Assembly: GCA_029688905.1 (NCBI GenBank)
Contig: JARULB010000006.1
Location: forward strand, 186,001 to 250,000
Source: Balneolales bacterium ANBcel1
GTDB taxonomy: Bacteria; Bacteroidota; Rhodothermia; Balneolales; Natronogracilivirgulaceae
Direction of reading: 5' to 3'
Length of the DNA: 64,000 nt
Below are positions 10,141 to 19,790 of this stretch, one piece after another (position 1 is the stretch's first letter; each line of letters opens with the position of its first letter). Under the pieces are notes generated by a model that was not told where the DNA came from, ran no database searches, and saw only the letters and a list, made by a program, of their open reading frames with translations. The translations under genes were made by a program, and so were the position numbers.

Positions 10141-11345
10141 AAAAACGGATTCAGATTTTCGACACGACTCTGCGCGACGGTGAACAGGCACCCGGGTTCA
10201 GCATGAACCTGGAAGAAAAAGTTCGGATGGCGAGTCAACTCGAACTACTGGGGCCGGATGTGATTGAAGCCGGCTTCCCCATCTCTTCCGAGAGTGATTT
10301 CATGGCAGTTCGCGAAATTGCGAAGAAAATCAAAAGCTGCACCATTGCAGGACTCTCCCGTGCGATTAAAGGCGACATAGACCGCGCCTGGGAAGCGGTG
10401 GAATACGCGGAGAAACCGCGCATTCACACCTTTATCGCCACCTCCGACATCCATATGAAATACAAACTCAAAAAGTCGCGGCAGGAAGTGCTGGACGATG
10501 CGGTCTGGGCGGTGGAATACGCCCGCAGCCTTTCGCCCGATGTTGAGTTTTCGGCCGAAGATGCCACCCGCACCGACATCGACTTCCTCTGTCAGATTGT
10601 GGAGGCGGCCATCGATGCCGGCGCCAACGTCATCAACATCCCCGACACGGTGGGGTATGCCCTCCCCTGGGAGTTTGGCGAGATGATCCGCACGATTCGG
10701 CAGCGTGTATCCAATATCGACAAGGCCATTCTGAGTGTGCATTGCCACGACGATCTCGGCATGGGTGTCGCAAACTCCCTGATGGCCATTCGAAACGGGG
10801 CGCAGCAAATCGAGTGCACTGTGAACGGTATCGGCGAACGGGCCGGCAACGCCGCACTTGAGGAAATTGTAATGGCGATCCAGACCCGGAGTCCCGAGTT
10901 TGAGCAGGAGACCGGCATCAACGCGACCGAAATCTACCCCACCAGCCGTATGCTCTGCGAAATCACAGGCATGAACGTGCAGGTGAACAAGGCGATTGTC
11001 GGAAACAACGCCTTTTCGCACGAGGCGGGAATCCATCAGGACGGCGTGCTTAAAAACCCGCTCACCTACGAGATCATGACACCGCAGTCGGTAGGTATCT
11101 CATCCAACAAGATTGTGCTGGGCAAACACTCCGGGCGACGCGCCCTGAGCGCCCGCCTGGAAAACCTGGGCTACAAGTTCACAAAGGAGGAGATGAACGA
11201 GGTGTACGAAGCGTTCATCCGGATCACCGACAGCAAAAAGATTGTCGAGGACGATGACCTTCACGGACTCGGTCCCGCCGGAATTTCCGATCTCAGTAAC
11301 AAGTTTATCAAGGAGACCGTGCAGGAAATCCTTGAAAAGAAATAG
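10137..11345 (+). CDS. leuA: 2-Isopropylmalate synthase, short form without allosteric domain
   Basis: Catalyses acetyl-CoA plus 2-oxoisovalerate to 2-isopropylmalate, the first committed step to leucine. The HMGL-like barrel contains [17 protein letters not shown] at residues 8-24 and the [15 protein letters not shown] metal motif, followed by the two small subdomains with [17 protein letters not shown]. At 402 residues it ends just after the linker region ([15 protein letters not shown]). The roughly 120-residue C-terminal leucine-binding domain of full-length LeuA, which the neighbouring CimA still has, is absent. Direct leucine feedback by that domain is therefore unlikely (inference). 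The stop codon is intact and no frameshift remnant of the missing domain was seen downstream. Confidence 0.93.
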
Positions 11346-11447
11346 CCGGTGGAACTGCCCCCGCTCTTTCGTGAGGCATTTGCGGAAGAGTCCGCCGTGC
11401 CACATTATACTATCAACAGCATACGAACTATCTAATTATCTGTAATC

Positions 11448-12761
11448 ATGTCAATGACTTTAACGGAAAAAATCCTGGCCAGGGCATCGGGCCGCACACA
11501 TGTCGATGCCGGAGAAACCGTATGGGTGAATGTGGACGTTCTCCTGACCCACGACGTCTGCGGACCACCCACCATCGGAATCTTCAAGCGGGAATTTGGT
11601 CAGGATGCCCGGGTTTGGGATAAAAACAAGATCGTTATCATCCCCGACCACTATATTTTCACCAACGACAAGTACGCCAATCGCAACATCGACATCCTCC
11701 GTGCCTTTGCCGCCGACCAGGACCTGCCGCACTATTATGATGTCGGCACCGACCGGTATAAAGGGGTCTGCCATACCGCCATGCCCGAAGAAGGCTTCAC
11801 ACGTCCCGGCGACGTGCTTTTCGGTACCGATTCGCATACCTGCACCGCGGGAGCGTTCGGACAGTTCGCCACCGGAATCGGAAATACCGACGCCGGATTC
11901 ATCATGGGTGCGGGCAAGCTCTGGGTAAAAGTGCCGGAGACCATGAAGTTTATTTTTGAAGGAGAAATCCCGCCGTATGTGATGGCCAAGGACCTTATCC
12001 TTCAAATTATCGGAGATATCGGTGTGGACGGCGGAACCTATCGTGCCATGGAATTTGCCGGCGACGGTGTGATGAACATGGATATGGAGGGGCGCATGAC
12101 GCTGACCAACATGGTGATCGAGGGCGGTGGCAAAAACGGAGTGGTTGAACCCGACGAAACAACCTTCGAATACGTACGCAAACGCACCGACTACCAGTTT
12201 ACGCCAATGTACAACGACCCGGACGCAAAGTATCACAGTGTGCGTACCTATAAAAGCTCCGAGCTTCAGCCCATGGTCGCCAAACCCCATTCGCCGGATA
12301 ACAAGGCGACCGTATGGGAGGTCAGAAACACGCCCCTTACCCGCGCCTACATCGGCTCGTGCACCGGCGGCAAGCTCTCGGACTTTGAGGCCGCCGCGAA
12401 AATCATCAAAGGACACGAGGTTGGTATTGAGACCTACGTGGTTCCCGCAACAACCAAAGTTCGCGAAGATCTCAAAACCACCTATTACGAAGGGGAAACT
12501 CTCTGGGATATTTTTGAAAACGCCGGTGCCCGCATGGGTGAAGCCTCCTGCGCGGCCTGTCTGGGCGGCCCCTCCGACACCTTTGGACGCATGCAGGGCG
12601 AAGAGGTCTGTATCTCCACCACCAACCGGAATTTCCCGGGGCGGATGGGATCCAAAAAAGCGCAGGTGTATCTGGCTTCGCCCTATACGGTTGCCGCATC
12701 GGCCATCACCGGAAAGATCACCGATCCGCGGGAATACCTGCCGGTTGAAAGTGCCGTTTGA
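11448..12761 (+). CDS. leuC: 3-Isopropylmalate dehydratase, large subunit
   Basis: LeuC and LeuD isomerise 2-isopropylmalate to 3-isopropylmalate via a [4Fe-4S] cluster. It probably also handles citramalate here. At 437 residues it is somewhat shorter than E. coli LeuC and resembles the LeuC/HacA group found in archaea and many non-proteobacterial lineages. Visible aconitase-type features are GTDSHTCTAGAFGQFATGIG (first cluster cysteine), YIGSCTGGKL and CAACLGGPSDTFG (remaining cluster cysteines), then TTNRNFPGRMG. A 100-base gap follows leuA and a 186-base gap precedes leuD. The latter holds a perfect GCCGGT/ACCGGC hairpin at 12788-12801. Confidence 0.95.
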   Translation: MSMTLTEKILARASGRTHVDAGETVWVNVDVLLTHDVCGPPTIGIFKREFGQDARVWDKNKIVIIPDHYIFTNDKYANRNIDILRAFAADQDLPHYYDVGTDRYKGVCHTAMPEEGFTRPGDVLFGTDSHTCTAGAFGQFATGIGNTDAGFIMGAGKLWVKVPETMKFIFEGEIPPYVMAKDLILQIIGDIGVDGGTYRAMEFAGDGVMNMDMEGRMTLTNMVIEGGGKNGVVEPDETTFEYVRKRTDYQFTPMYNDPDAKYHSVRTYKSSELQPMVAKPHSPDNKATVWEVRNTPLTRAYIGSCTGGKLSDFEAAAKIIKGHEVGIETYVVPATTKVREDLKTTYYEGETLWDIFENAGARMGEASCAACLGGPSDTFGRMQGEEVCISTTNRNFPGRMGSKKAQVYLASPYTVAASAITGKITDPREYLPVESAV

Positions 12762-12947
12762 CGAATTTTGGTGTACCGCAGGACAAAGCCGGTCAACCGG
12801 CGGGCCGATAGTCAGGGTACCGGACCGGAACCGCGACTTGCGATGCCTGTCAGGCCGGCCTGTTGTCCGGAAGCGGCCGGGCTGCCCGCACAGACAGCAT
12901 ACCGGTTACCATGCCAATCGATTTTTACCCATTAACCACATTTACTC

Positions 12948-13505
12948 ATGAGCAAAGTTATTAAAGGAAAAGCATTTGTCGTTGGAAACGACATCGACAC
13001 CGACCAGATCATCCCCGCCGAACACCTCGTGTACAGTCTGGAGGATCCGGAGGAAAAACGGTTCTACGGACGCTATGCGCTTTCGGGAGTGCCGGATGCT
13101 CAGTCGGGCCTTCCCGGGGGAAACATTCCGTTTACCGACCCCGACAAGTTCGAATCGGAATTCAAGGTGATTATCGGAGGCAAGAACTTCGGTTGCGGCT
13201 CCTCGCGGGAGCACGCTCCGTTCGCGTTGCAGGTTGCCGGCGCCGAAGCGGTAGTGGCCACCGGGTACGCACGGATCTTCTTCCGGAATGCGGTCGACGG
13301 CGGTTTCATCATCCCCTACGAAAGTCACGATGACCTCAGCGAGCATATCTCGACCGGTGACGAAGTTGAGATCAACGGGGAACTGGATATCATCAAAAAC
13401 ATCACCACCGGCAAGAGTTATCCGCTGAAAAAACTGGGCGATGTTGTGGACATCGTCGATGCCGGCGGAATCTTCAAATACGCCGCCAAACACGGTATGA
13501 TTTAG
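12948..13505 (+). CDS. leuD: 3-Isopropylmalate dehydratase, small subunit
   Basis: The swivel-domain partner of LeuC, 185 residues. Family landmarks are GNDIDTDQIIPAEHL near the N-terminus and NFGCGSSREHAPFALQVAG in the middle, where the serine and arginine bind substrate. The FRNAVDGG segment that follows is also typical. It lies between leuC and leuB in the same direction. No Shine-Dalgarno sequence is evident before the ATG. Confidence 0.96.
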   Translation: MSKVIKGKAFVVGNDIDTDQIIPAEHLVYSLEDPEEKRFYGRYALSGVPDAQSGLPGGNIPFTDPDKFESEFKVIIGGKNFGCGSSREHAPFALQVAGAEAVVATGYARIFFRNAVDGGFIIPYESHDDLSEHISTGDEVEINGELDIIKNITTGKSYPLKKLGDVVDIVDAGGIFKYAAKHGMI

Positions 13506-13590
13506 CGGGAAATCCGCTATTTTGCAGGATGGGGAAAGGGGGATTATTTGCCATCCGGGATCCTTCTCCGCCGGTACATCGGTGGGGGCG

Positions 13591-13635
13591 GGGTCTGAAG
13601 GCAGAGACCCGATACCGCCGGAAGCCTTCCGGTGG
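13591..13635 (+). repeat. Two tandem hairpins in the leuD-leuB intergenic region
   Basis: GGGTCT at 13591-13596 pairs with AGACCC at 13605-13610. CCGCCGGAA at 13615-13623 pairs with TTCCGGTGG at 13627-13635, with one G-U pair. No T-run follows, so these are not standard intrinsic terminators. They lie about 60 bases upstream of leuB and could act as RNA processing or stability elements. Confidence 0.5.
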
Positions 13636-13695
13636 TTGATTACGGCGCACCTCCTGTCGCCACCAATACAGCATTTTAAAGCAATAAAGGACGTT

Positions 13696-14769
13696 ATGAG
13701 TAAAAAAATTGTTCTTCTGCCCGGTGACGGCATCGGTGTGGAAGTTGTGAGGGAAGCGGAAAAAATCATCACCTTCATTTCAGAGCGGTACGGGATGGAG
13801 ATAGAGACGGAGCGTCACCTGGCAGGTGGTGCCAGTCTGGACGCCCACGACATTCCGGTAAAGGATGAGGTCATCGAAGCGTGCAAAAGATCGGACGCGG
13901 TTTTGCTGGGAGCGGTAGGCGGACCAAAATGGGACGATTTTCCTGCCGACAAGCGTCCGGAGAAAGCGTTGCTCAGGCTGCGGAAAGAGCTGGGCCTGTA
14001 CAACAACCTGCGACCGGTAACCGTGTTTTCCTCCCTTAAAGACGCCTCCCCCCTCCGCCCGGAAGTGGTTGACGGGGTGGATCTGCTGGTGGTGCGCGAA
14101 CTCACCGGCGGACTCTATTTCGGCGAGCCGAAAGAGATCACGGAAAAAGACGGGGAGGAAGTGGGCGTGGACACCATGGTGTACACGACATCCGAAATCG
14201 AACGAATTGCGGTTGCGGCATTTGAAGCGGCTAAAAAACGCCGCAACAAGGTTACCTCGGTTGACAAGGCCAACATCCTGGCGAGTTCGCAACTGTGGCG
14301 CAAGACGGTCAGCCGTATTTCCGAATCCTACCCCGATGTGGAGCTGGAACATATGCTGGTGGATAACTGCGCGATGCAGCTAATCCGGGAGCCGGGACAG
14401 TTTGATGTGATACTGACGGAAAACATGTTCGGAGACATCCTCAGTGACGAGGCGGCCATGCTCACCGGGTCGATCGGCATGCTGCCATCGGCCAGCCTTG
14501 GCGACGGTACCGGCATGTACGAACCTGTGCACGGATCCGCTCCGGATATTGCGGGAAAAGACATCGCCAATCCGCTGGCTACCCTGGCCTCCACTGCCCT
14601 GCTCTTCCGCTACTCGCTGAACCACGAAGAGGCGGCGGTGGATATTGAAAAAGCGATCGCCAAAGTGCTGAATGCAGGATACAATTGCAAGGATATGAGC
14701 CGACACGCCCGCCACATCCTGTCCACCTCCGAAATGGGCGATCGGATTCTTGAAACCATGAAAGAGTGA
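13696..14769 (+). CDS. leuB: 3-Isopropylmalate dehydrogenase
   Basis: Oxidatively decarboxylates 3-isopropylmalate to 2-oxoisocaproate, and likely acts on the methylmalate intermediate of the citramalate route too. From the ATG at 13696 it has 357 residues, the standard length. That ATG follows AAAGGA, one of the few clear ribosome binding sites here. Family motifs include LLPGDGIGVEVV at the start, LRKELGLYNNLRPV, the substrate-loop RELTGGLYFGEP, DKANILASSQLWRKTV and the Mg ligands in NMFGDILSDEAAML. The open frame continues upstream to 13522 without similarity to the family. It is followed after 6 bases by proC. Confidence 0.97.
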   Translation: MSKKIVLLPGDGIGVEVVREAEKIITFISERYGMEIETERHLAGGASLDAHDIPVKDEVIEACKRSDAVLLGAVGGPKWDDFPADKRPEKALLRLRKELGLYNNLRPVTVFSSLKDASPLRPEVVDGVDLLVVRELTGGLYFGEPKEITEKDGEEVGVDTMVYTTSEIERIAVAAFEAAKKRRNKVTSVDKANILASSQLWRKTVSRISESYPDVELEHMLVDNCAMQLIREPGQFDVILTENMFGDILSDEAAMLTGSIGMLPSASLGDGTGMYEPVHGSAPDIAGKDIANPLATLASTALLFRYSLNHEEAAVDIEKAIAKVLNAGYNCKDMSRHARHILSTSEMGDRILETMKE

Positions 14770-14775
14770 TATATT

Positions 14776-15591
14776 ATGTTCAAGGCTAAAAGTATTACCG
14801 TAATCGGCGGAGGCAAAATGGGGGAAACGCTGATCTCCCGTCTGCTCTCCACAAAAACACTCAAAAAGAAACATCTGTTTGTCGCCGACAAGCACCCGGG
14901 ACGTATTACTTTCTTCAAGGAGAAACTTGGTGTGTCCGGATCCACCGACAATGCCGAGGCGGCTGAAAAGGGAGACATCATCCTGTTATGTGTCAAGCCC
15001 CAGACCGCCACGCAGGTGATCGCCTCCATTCGCGATGTGCTCAGGCCCGACCAGCTGGTGATTTCCATTATGGCCGGCTTTACCTTGCAGCAGCTTCAGG
15101 AGGCCATTCAAAAGCCGGTTCCGGTAATACGGGCCATGCCCAACACTCCGAGTGAAATCGGCGCCGGCATGACGGTTCTCGCGGCGGGAAACAAATCCAA
15201 CGGCGAGCACATTCAACAGGCCCAGAAACTGTTTGACGCGGTCGGAAAAACGCTGGTCCTGGACGAGCATCATTTTGACGCGGTTACGGGACTCAGTGCA
15301 AGCGGGCCGGCTTTTTTCTATGTGATTATCGAAGCCCTGGCCGAGGGTGGTGTCAAATGCGGCCTTCCCCGTGACATTTCGACCCTGCTCGTTGCCCAGG
15401 CATGTCTCGGTTCGGCAAAGATGGTGGTAGAAACGGGACAGCATCCCGCTATTTTGAAAGACCACGTGACCACCCCGGCCGGATGTACCATCGACGGTTT
15501 ACTGAAACTGGAGGAAGGCGGCCTGCGAAAAACCCTGATCAAGGCGGTTGACGAAACAGCCCGGCGTGCGAGGGAACTGGGTCAGGAATAG
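14776..15591 (+). CDS. proC: Pyrroline-5-carboxylate reductase
   Basis: Final step of proline synthesis, reducing 1-pyrroline-5-carboxylate with NAD(P)H. The 271-residue protein begins with a Rossmann motif GGGKMGETLISRL, then has CVKPQ, the RAMPNTP motif and the C-terminal signature GLSASGPAFFYVIIEAL...GLPR with TTPAGCTIDGL. It follows leuB by only 6 bases, so it is probably the last gene of the ilv-leu transcript, which links proline with branched-chain synthesis. It converges on the next gene with just 9 bases between stop codons, and no terminator hairpin is visible in that gap. Confidence 0.96.
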   Translation: MFKAKSITVIGGGKMGETLISRLLSTKTLKKKHLFVADKHPGRITFFKEKLGVSGSTDNAEAAEKGDIILLCVKPQTATQVIASIRDVLRPDQLVISIMAGFTLQQLQEAIQKPVPVIRAMPNTPSEIGAGMTVLAAGNKSNGEHIQQAQKLFDAVGKTLVLDEHHFDAVTGLSASGPAFFYVIIEALAEGGVKCGLPRDISTLLVAQACLGSAKMVVETGQHPAILKDHVTTPAGCTIDGLLKLEEGGLRKTLIKAVDETARRARELGQE

Positions 15592-15600
15592 TGATTGGAA

Positions 15601-17226
15601 TTATCCCCGGCCTGAGTTTTCTTCGGCCCGCCTGTTGCTCAACTCCAGTGTAATGCGGTCCATCTTTTCCTGATTCAATGGATAAAATGTCATTAACACG
15701 GCTGCCAGCATCGCTATGACTGCCGGAATCCAGCTCATCAGCATGATGATACCCGGAATAGCGCCCTGAATGGCGACGGCATCCTGACCATCATAGTGAA
15801 ATGCCGCCAGTACCAGTCCAATGATGGCTCCTGCAACTCCGCCACCGAACTTGGTTGCAAATGATCCCGCCGAATAGACCAGGCCGGTGGCACGACGTTT
15901 GTTTTGATATTCCGAATAATCCGCGGCATCCCCGAGCATGGCAAAAAACAACGTCGGAAATATGGCTGCCCCTACCTCGGATACGATGCCAATCATAAAA
16001 ATGGGAATGATATCATCAGGTCCGCAGAAAAAAAACAGTGCATTGATACCCCCTGAAAAGATCAGGGCATAAATAAACAGGCTTTTCTTGCCGAATATAC
16101 GGCTTAGTGGAGCAGTGATCATTGCCCCACCGATCGAGGCAAGCATCAGTCCGACCATAAACGTACCGGCCATCAGCGGTTCGTTCAAATAGTGGGAAAA
16201 ATAAATGACAATAATCCCCTGTTTGATGGAATTATAGACACTGAATAACAGTCCGATGACAAGAAGCACCAGCCACGGCCGGTTTTTGATCAAATCCTTT
16301 AGATCATTTTTCAGGTTGGTCTGCTGGGATACCGGTGGCGTAACGCGCTCTTTGGTACTGAAAAAAGTAACAATCAGGAACAGCGCCAGAAAAACCGACA
16401 TCAGGAACATCGAATAACTGTAGCCGCGCTCCTGGTCAATGATCACAATGTCAGCGGCCTGCAGATCCTCCTCCCCCGAAATGATAAACGTATAGGGCTC
16501 ATTGGCCTCCATGGTAAAACTCATCCCGGGGGCAGGTTCATGGGCAGGGTTCAGCTCATCAGGATCCGCCCATACAAACAGGGCGAGCCCGGCATCGGTG
16601 CTGATATTGGCATTTTCCACATTTCTCGATGACGATACCGTGACCCGGAACTCCTCCGTATCCATTTTCGTCACATGAATCTCGGGGCCAACATTACCGA
16701 ACAATGAAACCAGCAGCAGCAATGAACCCTGTACCAGCATGCCGCCGGCAAAAGCTCCAACCATTCTGAACGATCCGATACTGGCACGCTCCTTGTTATC
16801 GCCGGTCATCACCGCCATCAAAGCTCCATAAGGAACGTTATTGGCCGTATATATGAGCGTAAAAAGGATATACGTGGAGTAAGCATAGATCAGTTTACCC
16901 GTGTAGCTCAGGTCAGGGACAAAAAACAGCATCGAGAGCATCACGGCCAGGGGAACAGCCGTCCATAAAATCCATGGGCGGAACTTGCCGAATCTGGAAT
17001 GCGTACGATCTCCGATGATACCCATGGCCACATCGCTGAAGCCATCACTGGAACGGGCAATAAGCATCAACAACCCAACTGATGCCGGATTCAAGCCATA
17101 AACATCGGTATAAAAAACAAATAAAAAGGTGGTCACACCTCTCCAGGCAATATTGGCAGCCCCGTCTCCAAGAGCATAACCTGCTTTTTCCCAGAAAGAA
17201 AGCCTGCTCTTAGCAGAAAATTCCAT
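15601..17226 (-). CDS. GPH-family sugar:cation symporter (MelB-like) with extracytoplasmic insert
   Basis: A 541-residue major facilitator of the glycoside-pentoside-hexuronide type. Family features are the N-terminal KAGYALGDGAANIAWRG, the cation-site D/ARSSDGFSDVAMGIIGDRT loop with RFGKFRPWIL, and the C-terminal domain with the GDAADYSEY segment. Between the helices around residues 160-177 and 270-288 there is an insert of about 90 residues (about 178-268). It is polar, has no predicted helix, and by topology lies outside the cytoplasm. GPH transporters normally have a short loop at this point. The substrate cannot be read from sequence; a glycoside or pentoside is likely. Confidence 0.85.
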   Translation of the reverse strand: MEFSAKSRLSFWEKAGYALGDGAANIAWRGVTTFLFVFYTDVYGLNPASVGLLMLIARSSDGFSDVAMGIIGDRTHSRFGKFRPWILWTAVPLAVMLSMLFFVPDLSYTGKLIYAYSTYILFTLIYTANNVPYGALMAVMTGDNKERASIGSFRMVGAFAGGMLVQGSLLLLVSLFGNVGPEIHVTKMDTEEFRVTVSSSRNVENANISTDAGLALFVWADPDELNPAHEPAPGMSFTMEANEPYTFIISGEEDLQAADIVIIDQERGYSYSMFLMSVFLALFLIVTFFSTKERVTPPVSQQTNLKNDLKDLIKNRPWLVLLVIGLLFSVYNSIKQGIIVIYFSHYLNEPLMAGTFMVGLMLASIGGAMITAPLSRIFGKKSLFIYALIFSGGINALFFFCGPDDIIPIFMIGIVSEVGAAIFPTLFFAMLGDAADYSEYQNKRRATGLVYSAGSFATKFGGGVAGAIIGLVLAAFHYDGQDAVAIQGAIPGIIMLMSWIPAVIAMLAAVLMTFYPLNQEKMDRITLELSNRRAEENSGRG

Positions 17227-17301
17227 ACCCGTATGATTAATCCTTTATGAGTTATTTTTTAATAATTCATTTTGATTAATTGAATATAGAAAAATAAATC
17301 A

Positions 17302-17487
17302 TTATCCCTGATCCGGAACTGCAGAAATTTGATGTTTACGCATATCCTCCCGCCAGGGACGGGCTGCCTGCATGCGGTGCCAGCGCGACTCTTTCCGGGC
17401 CACAATCCACAACCATGCCACTCCTGTTATGATCAACCCGGTGGCCACAACAGGCAACCTCACCATCTTGAAAATGCATGCAATCAT
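17302..17487 (-). pseudogene. Truncated MFS exporter C-terminus (duplicate of the gene at 19791-21098)
   Basis: A 61-residue frame whose last 47 residues align without gaps to the C-terminus of the MFS transporter at 19791-21098. By my count 32 of 47 residues are identical, and the final 15 ([15 protein letters not shown]) are all identical. Only part of the final membrane helix and the cytoplasmic tail is present, so it cannot be a working transporter. The first 14 residues have no counterpart. It sits 6 bases after the stop of the GLUG gene. It is best read as the leftover end of a second transporter copy, or as a duplicated gene end generated when the GLUG gene moved in. Confidence 0.75.
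17304..17354 (-). repeat. Direct repeat, left copy (MFS gene 3' end)
   Basis: This 51-base stretch matches 19793-19843 in 48 of 51 positions by my count, in the same orientation. Beyond it the similarity falls to the level expected of older duplicates. The two copies bracket the GLUG-protein gene with a spacing of about 2.49 kb. Confidence 0.8.
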
Positions 17488-17493
17488 CTCTCC

Positions 17494-19260
17494 TCACTTC
17501 ACAAACATCATCTGCCTGGTCTCCACATACTCCCCGGCCTTAATCCGGTAGATAAACACACCGCTGGAAAGGGCAGACGCATCAAAGGTGGCATCATGCC
17601 AGCCTGCTGACCGGATCCCGTTTACCAGAGTTGCTACCTGCTGGCCGATCAGGTTATATACTGAAAGTTTTACATGAGCCTGTTCCGGAATAGCGAAACG
17701 GATCCGGGTGGAAGGGTTGAAGGGGTTGGGGGAGTTTTGGTGCAAAATGAATTGTTCGGGTTGATCATATTCATGTTTTTCTGCAAAAACTTTTATTGAT
17801 TCTACATCTTCCCAATGCAATGCCGGATAACCTTCGGTTAATAGCCATATTTCTTCAAAGTCAAATTCTTCCATGTTACCATGTGCAGATGTACCGGTTA
17901 TTTGATCGGTTGATAACCCAATAACTCCTTCAGAAGAGCCTCTGCCAATTCCCTGTTCTTGTTCGCCGGAGTTGGTGTCCCAGTAACAATTTTCTATTGT
18001 TCCCCCGTTATATCCTGCAAAGCCACCCACATCCGTATTCCCGGATACGGTACCGGCAGAAAAACTTATTGTAATTTCTCCATCATTTCGGTTTGCACCG
18101 ACGAGCCCACCAACTTCTTCATCGCCATCAACTGTTCCAAGCGCATAGGAGTCTTGAATCAAACCACCCAAATTGTCACCGATAAAACCTCCTATACGAT
18201 TCCGCCCGTTAACAACACCTATGCCAAAGGATTCGGTGACATTGCCATAAGCATTCCACCCGATCAGCCCGCCGACGTTATCACCTGTCCCGATGACATT
18301 TCCTTCAGCATGGGAACCGGTGACATCGCCGGAAGCATTCCACCCGATCAGTCCACCGGCATTATTACCTGTTCCGATAACATTCCCTTTGGCGTGGGAG
18401 CCGGTGACAACGCCGCCTCCATTTCTCCCGATCAACCCGCCGATGGTATTACCTGTTCCGCTCACATCGCCGGTGGCATAGGAATCGGTGACAGTGCCTC
18501 CGGGGGCGAACTCACTGCCTATACTCCCGATCAGCCCGGCTGTAAACCAACTCCCGTTCACATCGCCTGTAGCATAGGAATCGATAACAGTGCCTCCGCC
18601 ATTCTCCCCGATTAACCCGCCTGTAAACCAATTCCCGCTCACTTCACCTGTAGCATGCGAGCCGGTAACATTGCCGTAATAATTATACCCGACCAGCCCA
18701 CCAACATATTGGCCCTCTACGCTGACATTGCCTGTGGCATACGAATCGGTGACCGTTCCCCCTTCATTATACCCGATCAGTCCACCGATATATTGACCCT
18801 CTACGCTCACAGTGTCCGCGCCACCCGTTTGCCCAACAATAGCATTTTCAATCAAGCCGATATTACTGATGGAAGCATCCTTGATGTAACCAAAAAGGCC
18901 GGTGTAATACTCACCAGGTCGATTGATGTACAGCCCGTCAATTTCATAGCCGTTGCCGTTATAATTTCCGGTAAACGGTATTGTATCATCCCCGATCGGC
19001 TCAAAGCCCGCCCCGTCATTCCATTCGGCTGTTGCGCTTGCATCTATATCGGCGATCTGAATGAAGTGCTGGTCCGGGTGACCGGCCACTTCCTGCAATT
19101 GTTCAAGCGTCGCCACCTGAAACGGATCTTCCATTTCGCCGTTGCCTCCTTCGAATTGAGCGGAAACCGAAGCAAACAGCCCCATAAAAACCATCATTCC
19201 CGTCACCGTTAGTGCCCTGATTACAGCAGTGGGCGATATGTTCGAAATCGGCTTCCTCAT
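17494..19260 (-). CDS. Secreted GLUG-repeat protein with type IX sorting domain
   Basis: A 588-residue exported protein starting at the ATG at 19260. It has a signal peptide with probable cleavage after VSA at residue 34. Residues about 100-430 are made of roughly 24- to 35-residue repeats of the GLUG type, with the pattern GGLIGxNxxGxVTxSYATGxVSG repeated many times. Such repeats build a right-handed beta-helix and are found in bacterial surface and adhesion-like proteins. The last about 85 residues form a Por/type IX C-terminal sorting domain (NSPNPFNPSTRIRFAIPE...VYNLIGQQVATL...GVFIYRIKAG). The protein is therefore expected to cross the outer membrane and be released or attached at the surface. 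A longer frame to 19317 lacks signal-peptide character. It is flanked by the MFS repeat copies. Confidence 0.85.
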   Translation of the reverse strand: MRKPISNISPTAVIRALTVTGMMVFMGLFASVSAQFEGGNGEMEDPFQVATLEQLQEVAGHPDQHFIQIADIDASATAEWNDGAGFEPIGDDTIPFTGNYNGNGYEIDGLYINRPGEYYTGLFGYIKDASISNIGLIENAIVGQTGGADTVSVEGQYIGGLIGYNEGGTVTDSYATGNVSVEGQYVGGLVGYNYYGNVTGSHATGEVSGNWFTGGLIGENGGGTVIDSYATGDVNGSWFTAGLIGSIGSEFAPGGTVTDSYATGDVSGTGNTIGGLIGRNGGGVVTGSHAKGNVIGTGNNAGGLIGWNASGDVTGSHAEGNVIGTGDNVGGLIGWNAYGNVTESFGIGVVNGRNRIGGFIGDNLGGLIQDSYALGTVDGDEEVGGLVGANRNDGEITISFSAGTVSGNTDVGGFAGYNGGTIENCYWDTNSGEQEQGIGRGSSEGVIGLSTDQITGTSAHGNMEEFDFEEIWLLTEGYPALHWEDVESIKVFAEKHEYDQPEQFILHQNSPNPFNPSTRIRFAIPEQAHVKLSVYNLIGQQVATLVNGIRSAGWHDATFDASALSSGVFIYRIKAGEYVETRQMMFVK

Positions 19261-19317
19261 ATACCACTCTTGGGAGTTCATAAAATGTAATTTTAAGGAG
19301 TAAAAAAAATCTGCCAT

Positions 19318-19790
19318 GTTTCGGTTTTATTGGGTCATCCTGGTTTCAACACCGGAATTCTGAGGTAGTGAATCTAAAGAAACCAGTATAACAGCAACCA
19401 ACAGGTCACATAATCGCTTACTTATAGTCGATTATGCATTTTATTTCAAGTTCAACTTTATAAATAGTCAGGTCTCTCATAGTTTTAAAAATAACCTTTA
19501 TCGAATAGTTTGTATCATCTATGTTTATGAATTAAACTCTCACTTTTAAGAGCAGGAGTATCGAAACAACAATTTGTATTCAATGTTTACCATTTCTACT
19601 TGAACCAAAGCCAATTAAATAATATTTGGCGAGTGCTAATGACCTGAAACTTGTACGGTAAGGTAGCAGGTTATTTTGATGCTGGTTTATGTCGGATGCT
19701 GCTGGAATCAAATCAGTGATTCTTTAGTGGGAATCGGACTGTTTGAAGCAACCGAATCGGACATCATCAAACTGGCGGTATAATAACATA
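19318..19790. other. Gene-free AT-rich interval between MFS gene and GLUG gene
   Basis: 473 bases with no supported gene. The middle (about 19380-19690) is strongly AT-rich compared with the neighbours. The promoter of the GLUG gene should lie near 19270-19400 on the minus strand, but I cannot place it. I see no transposase remnant, terminal inverted repeat or tRNA. Confidence 0.5.

Noticed and set aside
17494-19260. Plus-strand frames inside the GLUG gene (for example 17959-18615)
   Set aside because: They arise from the repeat structure of the minus-strand gene, which has the signal peptide and the sorting domain.
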